The notes under the pieces are model-generated. The model did no database searches and was not told where the DNA came from. It worked only from the letters and a program-made list of their open reading frames with translations. The position numbers and the translations under genes are program-made. DNA of 64,000 bases from Motiliproteus sp041586735 (GTDB taxonomy: Bacteria; Pseudomonadota; Gammaproteobacteria; Pseudomonadales; Balneatricaceae), in assembly GCA_041586735.1 (NCBI GenBank), contig JBFGZQ010000012.1, forward strand, positions 1 to 64,000, given 5' to 3'. Numbering within the stretch: position 1 is the first letter of the stretch; each line of letters starts with the position of its first letter. Positions 33,261-42,926 of the stretch are shown here, piece after piece.

Positions 33261-34631
33261 CTATACTCGAATAGTAACCCAGCGTTTTTTTGACCATAGG
33301 TAGCCAAATAGCAGCGAAGACAGGCTTCGGTGCAGTAACTGTACTAGCCATATTGCGGTTAGGCCACCGCCAAGTGTGGGGCCAACTAACCAGGCGAGAG
33401 GGAGGTAAAAGCCCCATTGCCCCAGAGTGGTAATCCACATGACGGTACGGTTTGCGCCCGCCCCTAGCAGCGCCTGAGTAAAGACAATAGCCACCACGTC
33501 GGCGCAGATAGCCAGGCAGGTGATCCGTAGCGGTAGGATCGCCTGCTGAATCAGCTGCTGTTCGTGGATAAACAGCGACAAGATCTGTTGGGGGAATAGC
33601 CAGAGAGGGGTGCTGAGAAAAATCAGCATCCAGGTTGCGATCTTTACCGTATCCCAGCCCCACTGACAGGCCTGTTCAGGTTCTTTGCGTCCCAAGGCGT
33701 TGCTGACCAACGTGGTGGCGGCCATTCCCAGTCCCACAGCGGGCAAAATAAGTAGCAGCGATAGGTGGGTCAGGACATGGGCGATGGCTAGCTCTTGGGT
33801 GCTCATTTGGGCGATGATCCAGAATAGCAGGGTGATCCCCGAAGCGAACATGAACTGTTGCAGCGAATGCGGTATCGACAGGCGCATCAGCAGGCTGATG
33901 GTCTTACGGTCGGGTAGTTGTTTAAGAAAGCCGCGCGATCGGGCGTGCTTGAAGGTCATCAGGGCGTAGATAACGGATCCCAAGAGCAGCGACAGGCTGG
34001 TACCTAGGCCTGCGCCAGGTGCGCCCAGTTCCGGAAGGCCAAGGATGCCGTAGATAAGCCCGTAGCTGATGACGACGTTAAACAGGTGTACCAGTATTAA
34101 TATCCGTAGGTAGGCCAGTGACTGGTTGATACCGTTCCAGTAACCGCGGAACGACAAATTAAAGCCCACGGCCAGTATCGCCAGCACCCGATAATCGAAA
34201 TAGGGCTCGGCAATGGCAAGGACAGCGGGATCATCACTGATCAAGCTGACAATATTATGAGAATAGTACAGGCAGAATACGGTTAGCGGTACAGCAAACA
34301 ACAGTGCTAGCAGTAGGCCGCCGTTCAGTGGCACGGCTTTGACAGCGATGCGTCCCTGGCCGTTACGGCGAGCGACCATCGTTTGCACGCCCGATGACAG
34401 TCCGATGATGAGCGCGACCGCCATGAAGTTAGCGTAGCCGCCGATGCCGACCCCTGCCAAGGCTTCTCGGCCCAGAGCGCCGACCATCGCCGTATCGATC
34501 AGATTTAGCAGGCTCTGTGACAGCATTCCGCCAATGATCGGTAATCCGAGCGCTAAAATAGTCTGAAGACGTTGTTTGTTAAGCTGTAATAGCAACGTAG
34601 CGAGCCGCTTGATAGAGGGATAGGGGCGCAA
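33261..34631 (-). CDS. MATE-family efflux transporter
   Basis: A 456-residue protein with 12 predicted helices and the MATE pattern: ILALGLPIIGGMLSQSLLNLIDTAMVGALG at the start of helix 1-2, GYANFMAVALIIGLSSGVQTMVARRNGQG, and GAPGAGLGTSLSLLLGS. DinF/NorM-like cation-coupled export of drugs or metabolites. Divergent from nfuA across 122 bp. Confidence 0.9.
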   Translation of the reverse strand: MRPYPSIKRLATLLLQLNKQRLQTILALGLPIIGGMLSQSLLNLIDTAMVGALGREALAGVGIGGYANFMAVALIIGLSSGVQTMVARRNGQGRIAVKAVPLNGGLLLALLFAVPLTVFCLYYSHNIVSLISDDPAVLAIAEPYFDYRVLAILAVGFNLSFRGYWNGINQSLAYLRILILVHLFNVVISYGLIYGILGLPELGAPGAGLGTSLSLLLGSVIYALMTFKHARSRGFLKQLPDRKTISLLMRLSIPHSLQQFMFASGITLLFWIIAQMSTQELAIAHVLTHLSLLLILPAVGLGMAATTLVSNALGRKEPEQACQWGWDTVKIATWMLIFLSTPLWLFPQQILSLFIHEQQLIQQAILPLRITCLAICADVVAIVFTQALLGAGANRTVMWITTLGQWGFYLPLAWLVGPTLGGGLTAIWLVQLLHRSLSSLLFGYLWSKKRWVTIRV

Positions 34632-34753
34632 TTCTAGCAGATTCAGGCGCTAAGGTATGGCTGATAATAACCAACTAAAAAAGTAGGGTTCATAATTGGC
34701 TGTTAATGGCTTAGAATAGATTCAGTTTGTCACTGAGTGGGTAGTTAATTTCG

Positions 34754-35353
34754 ATGCAAAATTACAATATTACGATCACCGACAGCGCCCAGGACTATCT
34801 GGCAGAGCTGTTAGCCAAGCAGACTGTTACCGGTATCAGTGTGCGTATATTCATTACCCAGCCAGGTACTCCCTATGCTGAGACCTGTTTGGCGTATTGT
34901 CGCCCGGACGAGGTTCAGGAGGAGGATGTGGTCATGCCGCTCGAGCAGTTCAAGGTGTATCTCGAGCCGAATAGCTTGCCTTATTTGGAAGAGTCCGTGG
35001 TTGATTATGCGTCGGACCGTATGGGCGGGCAGCTGACCATTAAGGCACCGAACGCCAAGGCGCCCAAGGTCGACGCCGACAGTCCGATAGAGGACCAGAT
35101 TAAATACGTGCTCTATAACGACGTTAATCCGGGTTTGGCATCCCACGGTGGTGAGGTTTCATTGGTCGAAGTGGTCAGCGAAGCGCAGGGAAATGTTGCA
35201 GTGCTAAGATTTGGTGGCGGCTGCCAGGGCTGTAGTGCGGTCGATTTAACGCTTAAAAGTGGGGTTGAGGCCACCTTGATTGACAAGGTTGCCGGGTTGG
35301 CTGGAGTGCGTGATGTGACCGATCATTCGATCACTACCAATGCTTATCAATAA
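34754..35353 (+). CDS. nfuA: Fe/S biogenesis protein NfuA
   Basis: A 199-residue carrier of [4Fe-4S] clusters. The N-terminal A-type (HesB-like) domain has lost its cysteines at the usual sites. The C-terminal Nfu domain has the cluster-binding GGGCQGCSAVDLTLKSG. A bidirectional terminator follows. The Cys in ETCLAYCRPDE is a noncanonical extra. Confidence 0.95.
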   Translation: MQNYNITITDSAQDYLAELLAKQTVTGISVRIFITQPGTPYAETCLAYCRPDEVQEEDVVMPLEQFKVYLEPNSLPYLEESVVDYASDRMGGQLTIKAPNAKAPKVDADSPIEDQIKYVLYNDVNPGLASHGGEVSLVEVVSEAQGNVAVLRFGGGCQGCSAVDLTLKSGVEATLIDKVAGLAGVRDVTDHSITTNAYQ

Positions 35354-35378
35354 CTTGTAACACGTTGTTGATGTGAAT

Positions 35379-35405
35379 AAAAAGGCTCCTAAGGAGCCTT
35401 TTTTC
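35379..35405. terminator. Bidirectional terminator between nfuA and DAHP synthase
   Basis: AAAAAGGCTCCT followed directly by AAGGAGCCTTTTTT gives a stem with A-run on one side and T-run on the other. It serves both convergent genes. Confidence 0.85.
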
Positions 35406-35408
35406 ACT

Positions 35409-36479
35409 TTAGCGGCGCGCCGGCAATATCGGCTTGAGTTTTTGCTGCATCTTTCTGAGTGCCGTCTCGGTCGTGTCCCAGTCGATACAGGCGTCGGTGA
35501 CCGAGACGCCGTAGGTCAGCTGGCTCAGGTCTGTAGGGATCGGCTGGTTGCCAAACTCCAGATTACTTTCGATCATCAGCCCGACAATGGTTTTGTTGCC
35601 CTCAAGAATCTGATTGGCCACGTTGTCCATGACTAGCGGTTGTAATGAAGCGTCTTTGCTGGAGTTGGCGTGGCTGCAATCGACCATGATATTGGTGCTG
35701 ATGCCGGCTTTCTCGAGCGCTTGCTCGCACAGTTGAACACTGACTGAGTCATAGTTGCTGCCGCCGCTGCCGCCGCGTAGCACTACGTGACCGTAGGGGT
35801 TACCACGGGTCTGAATGATCGACACCTGGCCCTGACCGTTGATGCCCAGGAAGTTGTGCGAATGGCTGACCGATTGCAGGGCGTTGATCGCTACCGTTAA
35901 GCCGCCGTCGGTACCATTCTTAAAACCCACCGCGCTGGACAGGCCGCTGGCCATCTCTCTATGGGTCTGGGATTCGGTGGTCCGCGCGCCGATCGCAGAC
36001 CAGGCGATCAGGTCTTGTATATATTGCGGCGAGATCGGATCCAGCGCCTCGGTGGACAGCGGCAGACCTATATCAGCGAGGTCGATCAGTAGTTGACGAC
36101 CGATCTGCAGGCCCTCTTCAATCTTGAAAGAGTCATTCATATGGGGGTCGTTAATCAACCCCTTCCAGCCGACGGTGGTGCGGGGTTTTTCAAAATAGAC
36201 CCGCATCACGATATAGAGGGTATCGCTGAGTTCGTCGGCGAGTTTTTTCAGGCGGCGGCCATATTCAAGGGCGGCCACCGGATCGTGGATCGAGCAGGGG
36301 CCCACCACGATAAACAATCGGTGATCCTTACCATCGAGGATATTGCGGACAACCTGGCGGCCTTCGAGTACGGAGCGGCGAGCAGCGTCGGTCAGGGGTA
36401 CCCTTAGCTTCAGCTCATCGGGAGTGATCAGTACGGATTGGGATGCAACGTTTAGGTCATCAACGCGAAGATCTGTCAT
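35409..36479 (-). CDS. 3-deoxy-7-phosphoheptulonate (DAHP) synthase, class I
   Basis: A 356-residue TIM-barrel enzyme joining PEP and erythrose 4-phosphate at the start of the shikimate pathway. Motifs are FIVVGPCSIHDP, RVYFEKPRTTVGWKGLINDP, GARTTESQTHREMASGLSS, and VDCSHANSSK near the metal site. It is an AroF/G/H-type, feedback-regulated enzyme, and which amino acid regulates it cannot be read. The upstream 298 bp hold no gene. Confidence 0.93.
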   Translation of the reverse strand: MTDLRVDDLNVASQSVLITPDELKLRVPLTDAARRSVLEGRQVVRNILDGKDHRLFIVVGPCSIHDPVAALEYGRRLKKLADELSDTLYIVMRVYFEKPRTTVGWKGLINDPHMNDSFKIEEGLQIGRQLLIDLADIGLPLSTEALDPISPQYIQDLIAWSAIGARTTESQTHREMASGLSSAVGFKNGTDGGLTVAINALQSVSHSHNFLGINGQGQVSIIQTRGNPYGHVVLRGGSGGSNYDSVSVQLCEQALEKAGISTNIMVDCSHANSSKDASLQPLVMDNVANQILEGNKTIVGLMIESNLEFGNQPIPTDLSQLTYGVSVTDACIDWDTTETALRKMQQKLKPILPARR

Positions 36480-36724
36480 TTCGGGTTCCTGTTAACGGGT
36501 TCCGGGGTTGTTTAGGTGGCGGTGATTCAGCCAGGTTATAAACAGTTGGCGGGCGCTTATCGCCGCTGCTGCTGTTTTTACCATATCTGGCTGCATTGCA
36601 CCATTGGCAAGCGGGCACATAGGGTGCAGCCATTATCGACTTGCCGGTCGTAGCCAGGTTCTGGCTATAGCATCTCCGTATCAATCAACCATATTAGCGG
36701 TTTAATCTGAGTGGCTGGGGCTGT

Positions 36725-36730
36725 TATAAT
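36725..36730 (+). promoter_or_regulatory. Likely -10 element for the SH3 gene
   Basis: TATAAT stands 48 bp before the ATG at 36778. The -35 position has only a weak TTTAAT-like hexamer. The rest of the gap 36480-36724 shows no gene. Confidence 0.4.
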
Positions 36731-36777
36731 CTGCTGCTTTTGTGACTCAGTCGTGCTGGTATTAGGAACGGTCTTAT

Positions 36778-37347
36778 ATGCGTAACTTTTTGTTAATTAT
36801 CGGTTTGTTGTTGTCTGTTGGGGTGGGTGCTGCGGAGTACCATGTCAGCGATGAGGTGTCTGTGTTTATGCATAGTGGACCGAGTAATCAGTATCGGATC
36901 ATCTCTAATGTTCCCAGCGGTACCATGCTCGATCTGTTGGCCAAAGACGGCAGTACCGGCTATGCCAAGGTGCGGCTCGAGAAAGGCACCGAAGGTTGGG
37001 TCCAGGGCAAGTATCTAAGCAAGGGGCAGAGTCTAGCCTCGCGCTTGCCCGAGCTGGAAAAGGCGCTCGCGTACAGTCATCGGCTTACCGAGGAGCAAAG
37101 CGAGGCGTTGGCAGGGCTGGAATCCGATCTGGCCAAGGCGAATAATCAGCAGGCGCAGTATACGGCAGAGGTCTCTCAGCTGCAGAATGAGGTGGAGCGG
37201 CTGAAATTGGAGATCGGCGCTATGGATGAAACGCTGCTGATGGGTTGGTTCCTGCGGGGTGGTGCGTTGCTATTGGGTGGCTTGTTTATCGGTTTGATCG
37301 TTCCCCATCTGCCCAAACGCCGGCAGCGTAACAATGACTGGTTCTAA
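36778..37347 (+). CDS. TIGR04211-type SH3 domain protein with C-terminal anchor
   Basis: A 189-residue YgiM-like protein. A signal peptide (about 1-18) precedes a bacterial SH3 domain (EVSVFMHSGPSNQYRIISNVPSG to GWVQGKYL). A coiled coil (about 85-155) rich in E, L and Q follows, then a C-terminal membrane helix (about 162-180) and a basic tail PKRRQRNN. It lies in the periplasm, anchored by the C-terminus. Role unknown. Sits just before dsbD. Confidence 0.85.
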   Translation: MRNFLLIIGLLLSVGVGAAEYHVSDEVSVFMHSGPSNQYRIISNVPSGTMLDLLAKDGSTGYAKVRLEKGTEGWVQGKYLSKGQSLASRLPELEKALAYSHRLTEEQSEALAGLESDLAKANNQQAQYTAEVSQLQNEVERLKLEIGAMDETLLMGWFLRGGALLLGGLFIGLIVPHLPKRRQRNNDWF

Positions 37348-37434
37348 GTGTTTGCTAATGGAACTTCCCGGGATGCTCATCGGTCTACCAGGCTCAAATT
37401 CGCCTCTTTGTCTGTGCATGGGAACAACTCGCTG

Positions 37435-39285
37435 ATGCCTGCTTTTTTTAACTGTATTCGTTTACCCCTGTGGTTTGCTGGCGCCTGGCTGCTGTTTTCG
37501 CTGAGCGGTCTGCTGCAGGCCTCGGTGTTTGATAAGCTGATCGCTGCAAACGATGGGCCTCTAGCGGTCGATCAGGCTTATCAATTAAGTTCTAAGCCGC
37601 TGGGTCAGGGGCTGTATCGCCTGCACTGGTTAATCGAAGCGGATTACTACCTGTATCGCGACAAAATAAAACTCAAACCCAGCGAAGGTATCGAGGTGGT
37701 CGAGGTTCGCTATCCCGCATCGACTCAAAAACAGGATCCGCTGTTTGGTGATGTGGCGGTTTATTACCATCAGCTGGAGTTGCTGGTGCGGTTGCAGACG
37801 ACCGCTACGGCGGCGTTGGACGGCAGTATTCAGGTCGAGTATCAAGGCTGTTGGAATGGTGGTATCTGCTATCCCCCCGTTAAAAAAACAGTGCCCGTGA
37901 TTCAGGTGCCGCAGCAAGCCGCAGCGTTTCCTGTTCTGGGTGCATCGTTGGTTGCTCCGCTGCAGCAGGGTTTCGAGTTGTCACTGACCGATCCCAAGCA
38001 GTTTATTAATCAGTTGGCCAGCGGCAATCTATGGCTGACCCTCGGGTTGTTCTTTTTGGCAGGGTTGGCGTTATCGCTGACACCCTGCGTGTTCCCGATG
38101 GTACCCATCCTGGCGGGGGTGATTGCAGGTCAAGGTGAGCATGTGACGACGCGTAAGGCTTTTATGTTGTCGCTGGTGTATGTCTTGTCGATGAGCCTGA
38201 CTTATACCGTTATCGGCGTGCTGGCAGGACTCTTCGGCGGCAATCTACAGGCTAGTTTTCAGAATCCTTGGGTCATCTCGCTATTCAGTGGCTTGTTCGT
38301 AGTGCTGTCGTTGTCGATGTTTGGCTTTTACCAGTTACAGGTGCCCATCTCGTTTCAGAATGCGTTAAATAGGGCAAGTCGCAGTCAGCAGGGTGGGCAT
38401 CTGCTTGGGGTTGCCATTATGGGCTTGCTGTCGGCGTTGATTGTCGGTCCTTGTGTTGCCGCGCCGCTGGCCGGTGCGCTGGTGTATATCGGTCAGACGG
38501 GTGATCCGCTGCTGGGCGGTTTGGCACTGTTTACTCTGAGTATGGGGATGGGGTTGCCGTTAATATTGATCGGCAGCTCGGCGGGTAAGTTGTTGCCGAA
38601 AGCAGGCGCCTGGATGAATGTGGTCAAGCAGGTGTTTGGGGTGGGGCTATTGTTGTTGGCGGTCTGGATGCTGGATCGGGTCGTGCCTGGCGTGGTTACC
38701 CAGATCCTGCTCGCCGTGGTGTTGCTTGGCTGTGCCGTATTTATGGGGGCTCTGGAGCGGCTGGAGCAGGGCGTCGGTGCCCTGTTTAGACTGAGCAAAG
38801 CGCTTGGGGTGTTGCTGTTGCTCTATGCAGTCATGCTGCTGGTGGGTGTTGCTACCGGACAGGGCTCTATATTGAGACCATTACAGGGCTTGGCGGGTGG
38901 TGGCGCGGTGACGACGGCTAACGCGGTCACCTTTACCGATGTGACCTCTTTGGAGCAACTGGAGCCATTGCTGGAACAAGCCAGGCTCCAGGCAAGCCCG
39001 GTTATGTTGGATTTTTATGCTGACTGGTGTGTGTCCTGCAAAGAGCTGGAGGTGTATACCTTTGCTGATCCTAGGGTGGCCAAGGCGTTGTTAGGGTTTG
39101 TTACCATCAGAGTTGATGTCACGGCAAATGATGACGCGGCGAAAGCGCTTTATCAGCGCTATGGCATCATTGGACCACCCGCACTGGTGTTTTACGATCG
39201 TGCGGGGGCGCTGCAGGACGCGGCTATGCTGGTAGGGGTTCCTGATCCACAATCCTTTGTGCAGCACTTAAACTCAATCAACTAA
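37435..39285 (+). CDS. dsbD: Protein-disulfide reductase DsbD
   Basis: A 616-residue protein that passes electrons from cytoplasmic thioredoxin to the periplasm. A signal peptide (about 1-30) precedes the alpha domain with CWNGGICYPP. The beta domain has eight helices with LTPCVFPMVPIL and IVGPCVAAPLAG. The gamma thioredoxin-like domain has DWCVSCKELE. All three cysteine pairs are present. The ATG at 37435 gives a normal signal peptide; the frame is open upstream to 37348. Relevant here because c-type cytochrome maturation needs reduced periplasmic thiols. Confidence 0.94.
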   Translation: MPAFFNCIRLPLWFAGAWLLFSLSGLLQASVFDKLIAANDGPLAVDQAYQLSSKPLGQGLYRLHWLIEADYYLYRDKIKLKPSEGIEVVEVRYPASTQKQDPLFGDVAVYYHQLELLVRLQTTATAALDGSIQVEYQGCWNGGICYPPVKKTVPVIQVPQQAAAFPVLGASLVAPLQQGFELSLTDPKQFINQLASGNLWLTLGLFFLAGLALSLTPCVFPMVPILAGVIAGQGEHVTTRKAFMLSLVYVLSMSLTYTVIGVLAGLFGGNLQASFQNPWVISLFSGLFVVLSLSMFGFYQLQVPISFQNALNRASRSQQGGHLLGVAIMGLLSALIVGPCVAAPLAGALVYIGQTGDPLLGGLALFTLSMGMGLPLILIGSSAGKLLPKAGAWMNVVKQVFGVGLLLLAVWMLDRVVPGVVTQILLAVVLLGCAVFMGALERLEQGVGALFRLSKALGVLLLLYAVMLLVGVATGQGSILRPLQGLAGGGAVTTANAVTFTDVTSLEQLEPLLEQARLQASPVMLDFYADWCVSCKELEVYTFADPRVAKALLGFVTIRVDVTANDDAAKALYQRYGIIGPPALVFYDRAGALQDAAMLVGVPDPQSFVQHLNSIN

Positions 39286-39321
39286 GTGTTTGATCTGTTT
39301 GTGCATGTGCTCCGTGGGTGC

Positions 39322-39344
39322 AGAGACCGGTTAGGGTCTCTTTT
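39322..39344 (+). terminator. Terminator after dsbD
   Basis: AGAGACC (39322-39328), 6-nt loop, GGTCTCT (39335-39341), then TTT. It lies between the convergent dsbD and isochorismatase-type genes. Confidence 0.7.
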
Positions 39345-39363
39345 GGGTAGTAGCGGATACTGT

Positions 39364-39909
39364 TTAGCGTAGGTAATTTTTGCTGATGGTCTTGAAGCTT
39401 TCCGTACCTGATTTTTCCAGCCATTCGAAAGCCACCATCTCTCGGCTGACAATCTGAATTTGCAGCTGCTGTAGCCGTGCAATAGCGAGCTGTTTATCGC
39501 TGTCGTTGCGAGACGAGATCAGATCGCCGATCACGAACACCTCGAATCCCTGTTGTTGCAAGCCGATCGCTGTTTGTAATACGCAGACATGGGCTTCCAT
39601 GCCGCAGATGACGATCTGCTTGCGCTGTTGTTGCTGTATCGTCTCGATACAGCTGGGATCGGCTGCACAGGAGAAATGCAGTTTCTCGATAATCTGCTCA
39701 GGAGTCACTAGGCATACCAGTTCCGGAACAGTATGCCCAAGCCCTTGCGGGTATTGTTCGGACAGCAGTACCGGGACATCGAGTAACGCAGCGATCTCCA
39801 TCAGCCAACGGGTTTGCTTGATGAGTTGTTGTGGCTGGCAGACTGCGGGTACCAGTTTTTCTTGGATATCAATGACTAGTAATAATGCCTTGTTGGGTGA
39901 TATCAGCAT
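39364..39909 (-). CDS. Isochorismatase-family cysteine hydrolase
   Basis: A 181-residue alpha/beta hydrolase. The Asp is in LLLVIDIQEKLVP, the Lys in IIEKLHFSC and the nucleophile Cys in GMEAHVCVLQTA, giving the D-K-C triad of the YcaC/isochorismatase superfamily. Substrate unknown. Downstream of a MaoC gene on the same strand, 26 bp apart. Confidence 0.85.
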   Translation of the reverse strand: MLISPNKALLLVIDIQEKLVPAVCQPQQLIKQTRWLMEIAALLDVPVLLSEQYPQGLGHTVPELVCLVTPEQIIEKLHFSCAADPSCIETIQQQQRKQIVICGMEAHVCVLQTAIGLQQQGFEVFVIGDLISSRNDSDKQLAIARLQQLQIQIVSREMVAFEWLEKSGTESFKTISKNYLR

Positions 39910-39935
39910 GAGGCGTTCCTGAGGACTGGCGTCGT

Positions 39936-40364
39936 TTAGTTTTTAGAGTCGACCATTAGGGTCGCGCTGCCGCTGGCGACAGTTTTTCCGCCTACGGTGC
40001 AGGTCGTGTTTAATTTCACGCGGCGGCGTGCCCTGTTGATCTCGGTGACGATGGCTGTTGCAGTCAGGGTGTCACCAATTTTGACCGGGGCTTTGAATTT
40101 AATATTTTGGTCGATGTAGATGGAGCCGGGTCCAGGGAGCTTGGTGCCTAGTACAGTAGAGATCAATCCGGCGCTGAACATGCCGTGGACGATACGCTCT
40201 TTGAACAGCGTCTTGGCGGCGTACTCTGCATTGATGTGGATGGGGTTATGGTCGCCGGTGATCCCGGCGAAGGTGTAAACATCCGACTCGGAGATGGTTT
40301 TGGCGAATGAGGCGGTCATGCCCTCTTCGAGATCTTCGATATAATAGCCGTGTAGGTCGTCCAT
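39936..40364 (-). CDS. MaoC-family (R)-specific enoyl-CoA hydratase
   Basis: A 142-residue hot-dog fold protein. The hydratase-2 motif is FAGITGDHNPIHINAEYA, with the catalytic Asp and His, followed by RIVHGMFSAGLISTVLG. PhaJ-like members make (R)-3-hydroxyacyl-CoA from enoyl-CoA, feeding polyhydroxyalkanoate or modifying fatty acids. GGAGAAG precedes the ATG. Divergent from the HAD gene. Confidence 0.85.
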   Translation of the reverse strand: MDDLHGYYIEDLEEGMTASFAKTISESDVYTFAGITGDHNPIHINAEYAAKTLFKERIVHGMFSAGLISTVLGTKLPGPGSIYIDQNIKFKAPVKIGDTLTATAIVTEINRARRRVKLNTTCTVGGKTVASGSATLMVDSKN

Positions 40365-40506
40365 GGTCGCTTCTCCAGATAACTAAAATGATATTTCAAC
40401 GCGGCTAGAGTAGCCTATGACACTTAATAGGCCAAATCAAAGAGTGGCTTGGGGTGAAATATTTTTAGCCCATACCTTGTTAATAGCGAAAAATCAGGAT
40501 GTAGAT

Positions 40507-41163
40507 GTGAGTGTGAAGCTTATTATTTTCGACTGGGATGGCACCTTGATCGATTCGGCCGAGCGGATAATCCGCTGTATGCAGAAGGCCTCCGTGGATG
40601 CGGAGCTGCCTATGCCTAGCGCAGCTGCGGTGCGTAACATTATCGGTCTGGGCTTGCCTGAGGTCTTCGAGCAGCTATTTGGGGGGTTGAGTGCTGCTAA
40701 AGAGCAGCAGATGCGGGCGCGATATGGCTATTACTATATCGAGCAGGATGATACGCCAACCGAATTTTTCCCTGGGGTTCGGGAGGGTCTGCTGCGTTTG
40801 CGGCAAGCAGGCTATCGTTTGGCCGTGGCGACGGGTAAGAGTCGTATGGGGCTTGATAGGGTGTTTGCCGAGACCGGGCTCGGAGCGGCGTTCGATCATA
40901 GTCGCTGTGCCGATGAAACCCGTTCCAAGCCCCATCCGTTGATGCTGGATCAGCTGCTGGCCGAGAGTGGCTATGACGTTGATGAGGCAGTAATGGTCGG
41001 TGATACCGAGTACGATCTGGCTATGGCGGTTGCCGCGGGGATGAACTCTATCGGTGTCTCCTATGGTGCGCATCACCCTGAGCGGCTGCTAAAGCATGCT
41101 CCGCAGCGTATTATCGATAATTTTAGCGAGCTCGAGCAGTGGCTTGAGGCTCGATCTCAGTAA
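40507..41163 (+). CDS. HAD-IA phosphatase (phosphoglycolate phosphatase-like)
   Basis: A 218-residue hydrolase with motif I DWDGTLIDS, motif II VATGKSRMG and motif III SKPHPLM, then motif IV MVGDTEYDLAMA. The GTG at 40507 with AGGAT 7 bp upstream is used rather than the long upstream extension. In related bacteria this gene follows rluC and precedes sppA. Here rluC is not adjacent. Substrate uncertain. Confidence 0.85.
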   Translation: MSVKLIIFDWDGTLIDSAERIIRCMQKASVDAELPMPSAAAVRNIIGLGLPEVFEQLFGGLSAAKEQQMRARYGYYYIEQDDTPTEFFPGVREGLLRLRQAGYRLAVATGKSRMGLDRVFAETGLGAAFDHSRCADETRSKPHPLMLDQLLAESGYDVDEAVMVGDTEYDLAMAVAAGMNSIGVSYGAHHPERLLKHAPQRIIDNFSELEQWLEARSQ

Positions 41164-41191
41164 TCTAATACGATTTCAACAGGATAACTAC

Positions 41192-42238
41192 GTGAGTGAC
41201 AATCTCTGGGGTTCTGACCCTGACTCTCAATCTCAACCCCAGCCTCAATCAAGACCCGATCAGACCGAAAAACCGGATTCCGGGTCGCGCCAGGATCTGA
41301 GCTCTGATTCTAAAGAGTGGCGACTGATTGAAAAGATGGTGAAGAGTCTGTCGGTTGAGCATCGCCGCTCAAGGCGCTGGGGTATTTTCTTTAAGTCGCT
41401 AACCTTTCTTTATCTGTTTGCGGCGCTCTATTTGATTGTTGATAGCAGTTGGACCGAGAAAATATCCAGTAAAGAGTCACATACTGCGCTGGTCGACATC
41501 AGTGGTGTGATTGCCGCAGATGCCGAGGCCAATGCTGATAGTGTGGCTTATAGTCTGCGCGCTGCCTTTGAGGATAAGAATACCCGTGGGGTGATTTTGC
41601 GTATCAATAGTCCGGGTGGTAGTCCGGTCCAGTCCGGTTATGTCTACGATGAGATTAAGCGCTTACGCCTGCTGCACCCTAATACCAAACTTTACAGTGT
41701 GATAGGGGATATAGGTGCATCGGGTGGCTACTATATTGCCGCAGCAGGCGATGAGATCTATGCCGACAAGGCCAGTCTGGTGGGCTCGATCGGGGTGGTC
41801 TCTTCCAGTTTTGGTTTTGTGGGGGTGTTGGAGAAGCTGGGGATTGAGCGACGCTTGGTCACGGCTGGAGAGCATAAGGCATTTTTGGATCCCTTTACAC
41901 CGTTGAAGCCCAGTGAGGAGGCGTTTTGGAAAGGCGTGCTTAAGACCACGCATCTGCAGTTTATCGAGCAGGTTAAAAAAGGTCGGGGGGATCGGCTTAG
42001 CTCATCGGATGAGTTGTTCAGTGGTCTGATCTGGACGGGTGAGCAAGCGCTTGAGTTGGGGCTTATTGATGGCTTAGGGAGTGCCGGCTATGTGGCTCGA
42101 GAGATCATAGGCGAAGCCAATATCGTCAACTTTACCCCATCACTGTCGGCGCTGGAGAAGCTGGCTGAGCGGATGGGGGTGATATTCGCTAAAACACTGT
42201 CGACCCAGTTGGGGTTGGACGGGGCTGGATTGCGTTAA
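41192..42238 (+). CDS. sppA: SppA-type signal peptide peptidase (S49)
   Basis: A 348-residue membrane protease. A polar Q/S/P-rich N-terminus is followed by one helix at about 70-90 (FLYLFAALYLIVDSSW). The catalytic Ser lies in GDIGASGGYYIAAAGDEIYA and the Lys in GEHKAFLDPFTPLK. It removes cleaved signal peptides. Length fits the short SppA. The GTG at 41192, with AGGATAAC upstream, is chosen over the frame's earlier open part that overlaps the HAD gene. Confidence 0.9.
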   Translation: MSDNLWGSDPDSQSQPQPQSRPDQTEKPDSGSRQDLSSDSKEWRLIEKMVKSLSVEHRRSRRWGIFFKSLTFLYLFAALYLIVDSSWTEKISSKESHTALVDISGVIAADAEANADSVAYSLRAAFEDKNTRGVILRINSPGGSPVQSGYVYDEIKRLRLLHPNTKLYSVIGDIGASGGYYIAAAGDEIYADKASLVGSIGVVSSSFGFVGVLEKLGIERRLVTAGEHKAFLDPFTPLKPSEEAFWKGVLKTTHLQFIEQVKKGRGDRLSSSDELFSGLIWTGEQALELGLIDGLGSAGYVAREIIGEANIVNFTPSLSALEKLAERMGVIFAKTLSTQLGLDGAGLR

Positions 42239-42242
42239 TCGC

Positions 42243-42821
42243 TCAAGGGATCTCAATACCCTGACGCTGCAGTAGCTCGACGAGGCGGATCAGCGGCAGC
42301 CCTACCAGTGTGTTGGGGTCGTCGCCCTCCAGTTTGTTAAACAAGCTGATGCCTAGGCCTTCCGATTTAAAGCTGCCCGCGCATTGGTAGGGCTGTTCGC
42401 GTACCAGGTAGCGTTCGATTTGCGCATCGTTAAGCACTCTGAAATGTACCCTGAAAAGATCGCAGAGGGTCTCGGAGTGGTCCGTTGCTGTGTTGTACAG
42501 GCACAGGCCGGTATAGAAGGTGATGCTCTGGCCGCTGGAGGCGCGAAGCTGGGCGGTTGCGCGTTGATGGTTTAACGGTTTGCCAATGATGCGGCCGTTG
42601 AGGACCGCAACCTGATCTGAACCGATGATCAGGGTGTTGGGGTTGTCGTCACCGATGGATTGCGCTTTGTGCTGGGCCAGGCGTTGCACGAGCGCTTCGG
42701 CAGGCTCGCCGCCGCGCGGTGTTTCATCGGTTTTGGGTGCTTGGCAGGTAAAGGGTAGCTGCAGCTTTTCAAGCACTGATTTCCTGAATACGGAGGTTGA
42801 GGCTAGAATGAGTCGGTGCAT
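42243..42821 (-). CDS. Maf-like nucleotide pyrophosphatase (YceF type)
   Basis: A 192-residue Maf protein beginning RLILASTSVFRKSVLEKL. It has a conserved DET (KTDETPRGGEPAEALVQRLAQHKA), NTLIIGSDQVAVLNGRIIGKP and the C-terminal LVGLPLIRLVELLQ. YceF-type enzymes hydrolyse m7GTP and prevent its misincorporation. Convergent with sppA, divergent from yceD. Confidence 0.9.
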   Translation of the reverse strand: MHRLILASTSVFRKSVLEKLQLPFTCQAPKTDETPRGGEPAEALVQRLAQHKAQSIGDDNPNTLIIGSDQVAVLNGRIIGKPLNHQRATAQLRASSGQSITFYTGLCLYNTATDHSETLCDLFRVHFRVLNDAQIERYLVREQPYQCAGSFKSEGLGISLFNKLEGDDPNTLVGLPLIRLVELLQRQGIEIP

Positions 42822-42926
42822 GTCGGCAGTCCAGAGTTGCGGTGTTGCAGAGCACAGATCTTACACGAATCTTTTTCTTAGGGATCCCTTTACACTAACG
42901 TCCTGGATCCCTATTATGTCGCGCTT

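Noticed and set aside
36460..36684. 74-residue frame upstream of DAHP synthase as a leader peptide
   Set aside because: No run of aromatic codons and no attenuator structure; it also overlaps the synthase start.
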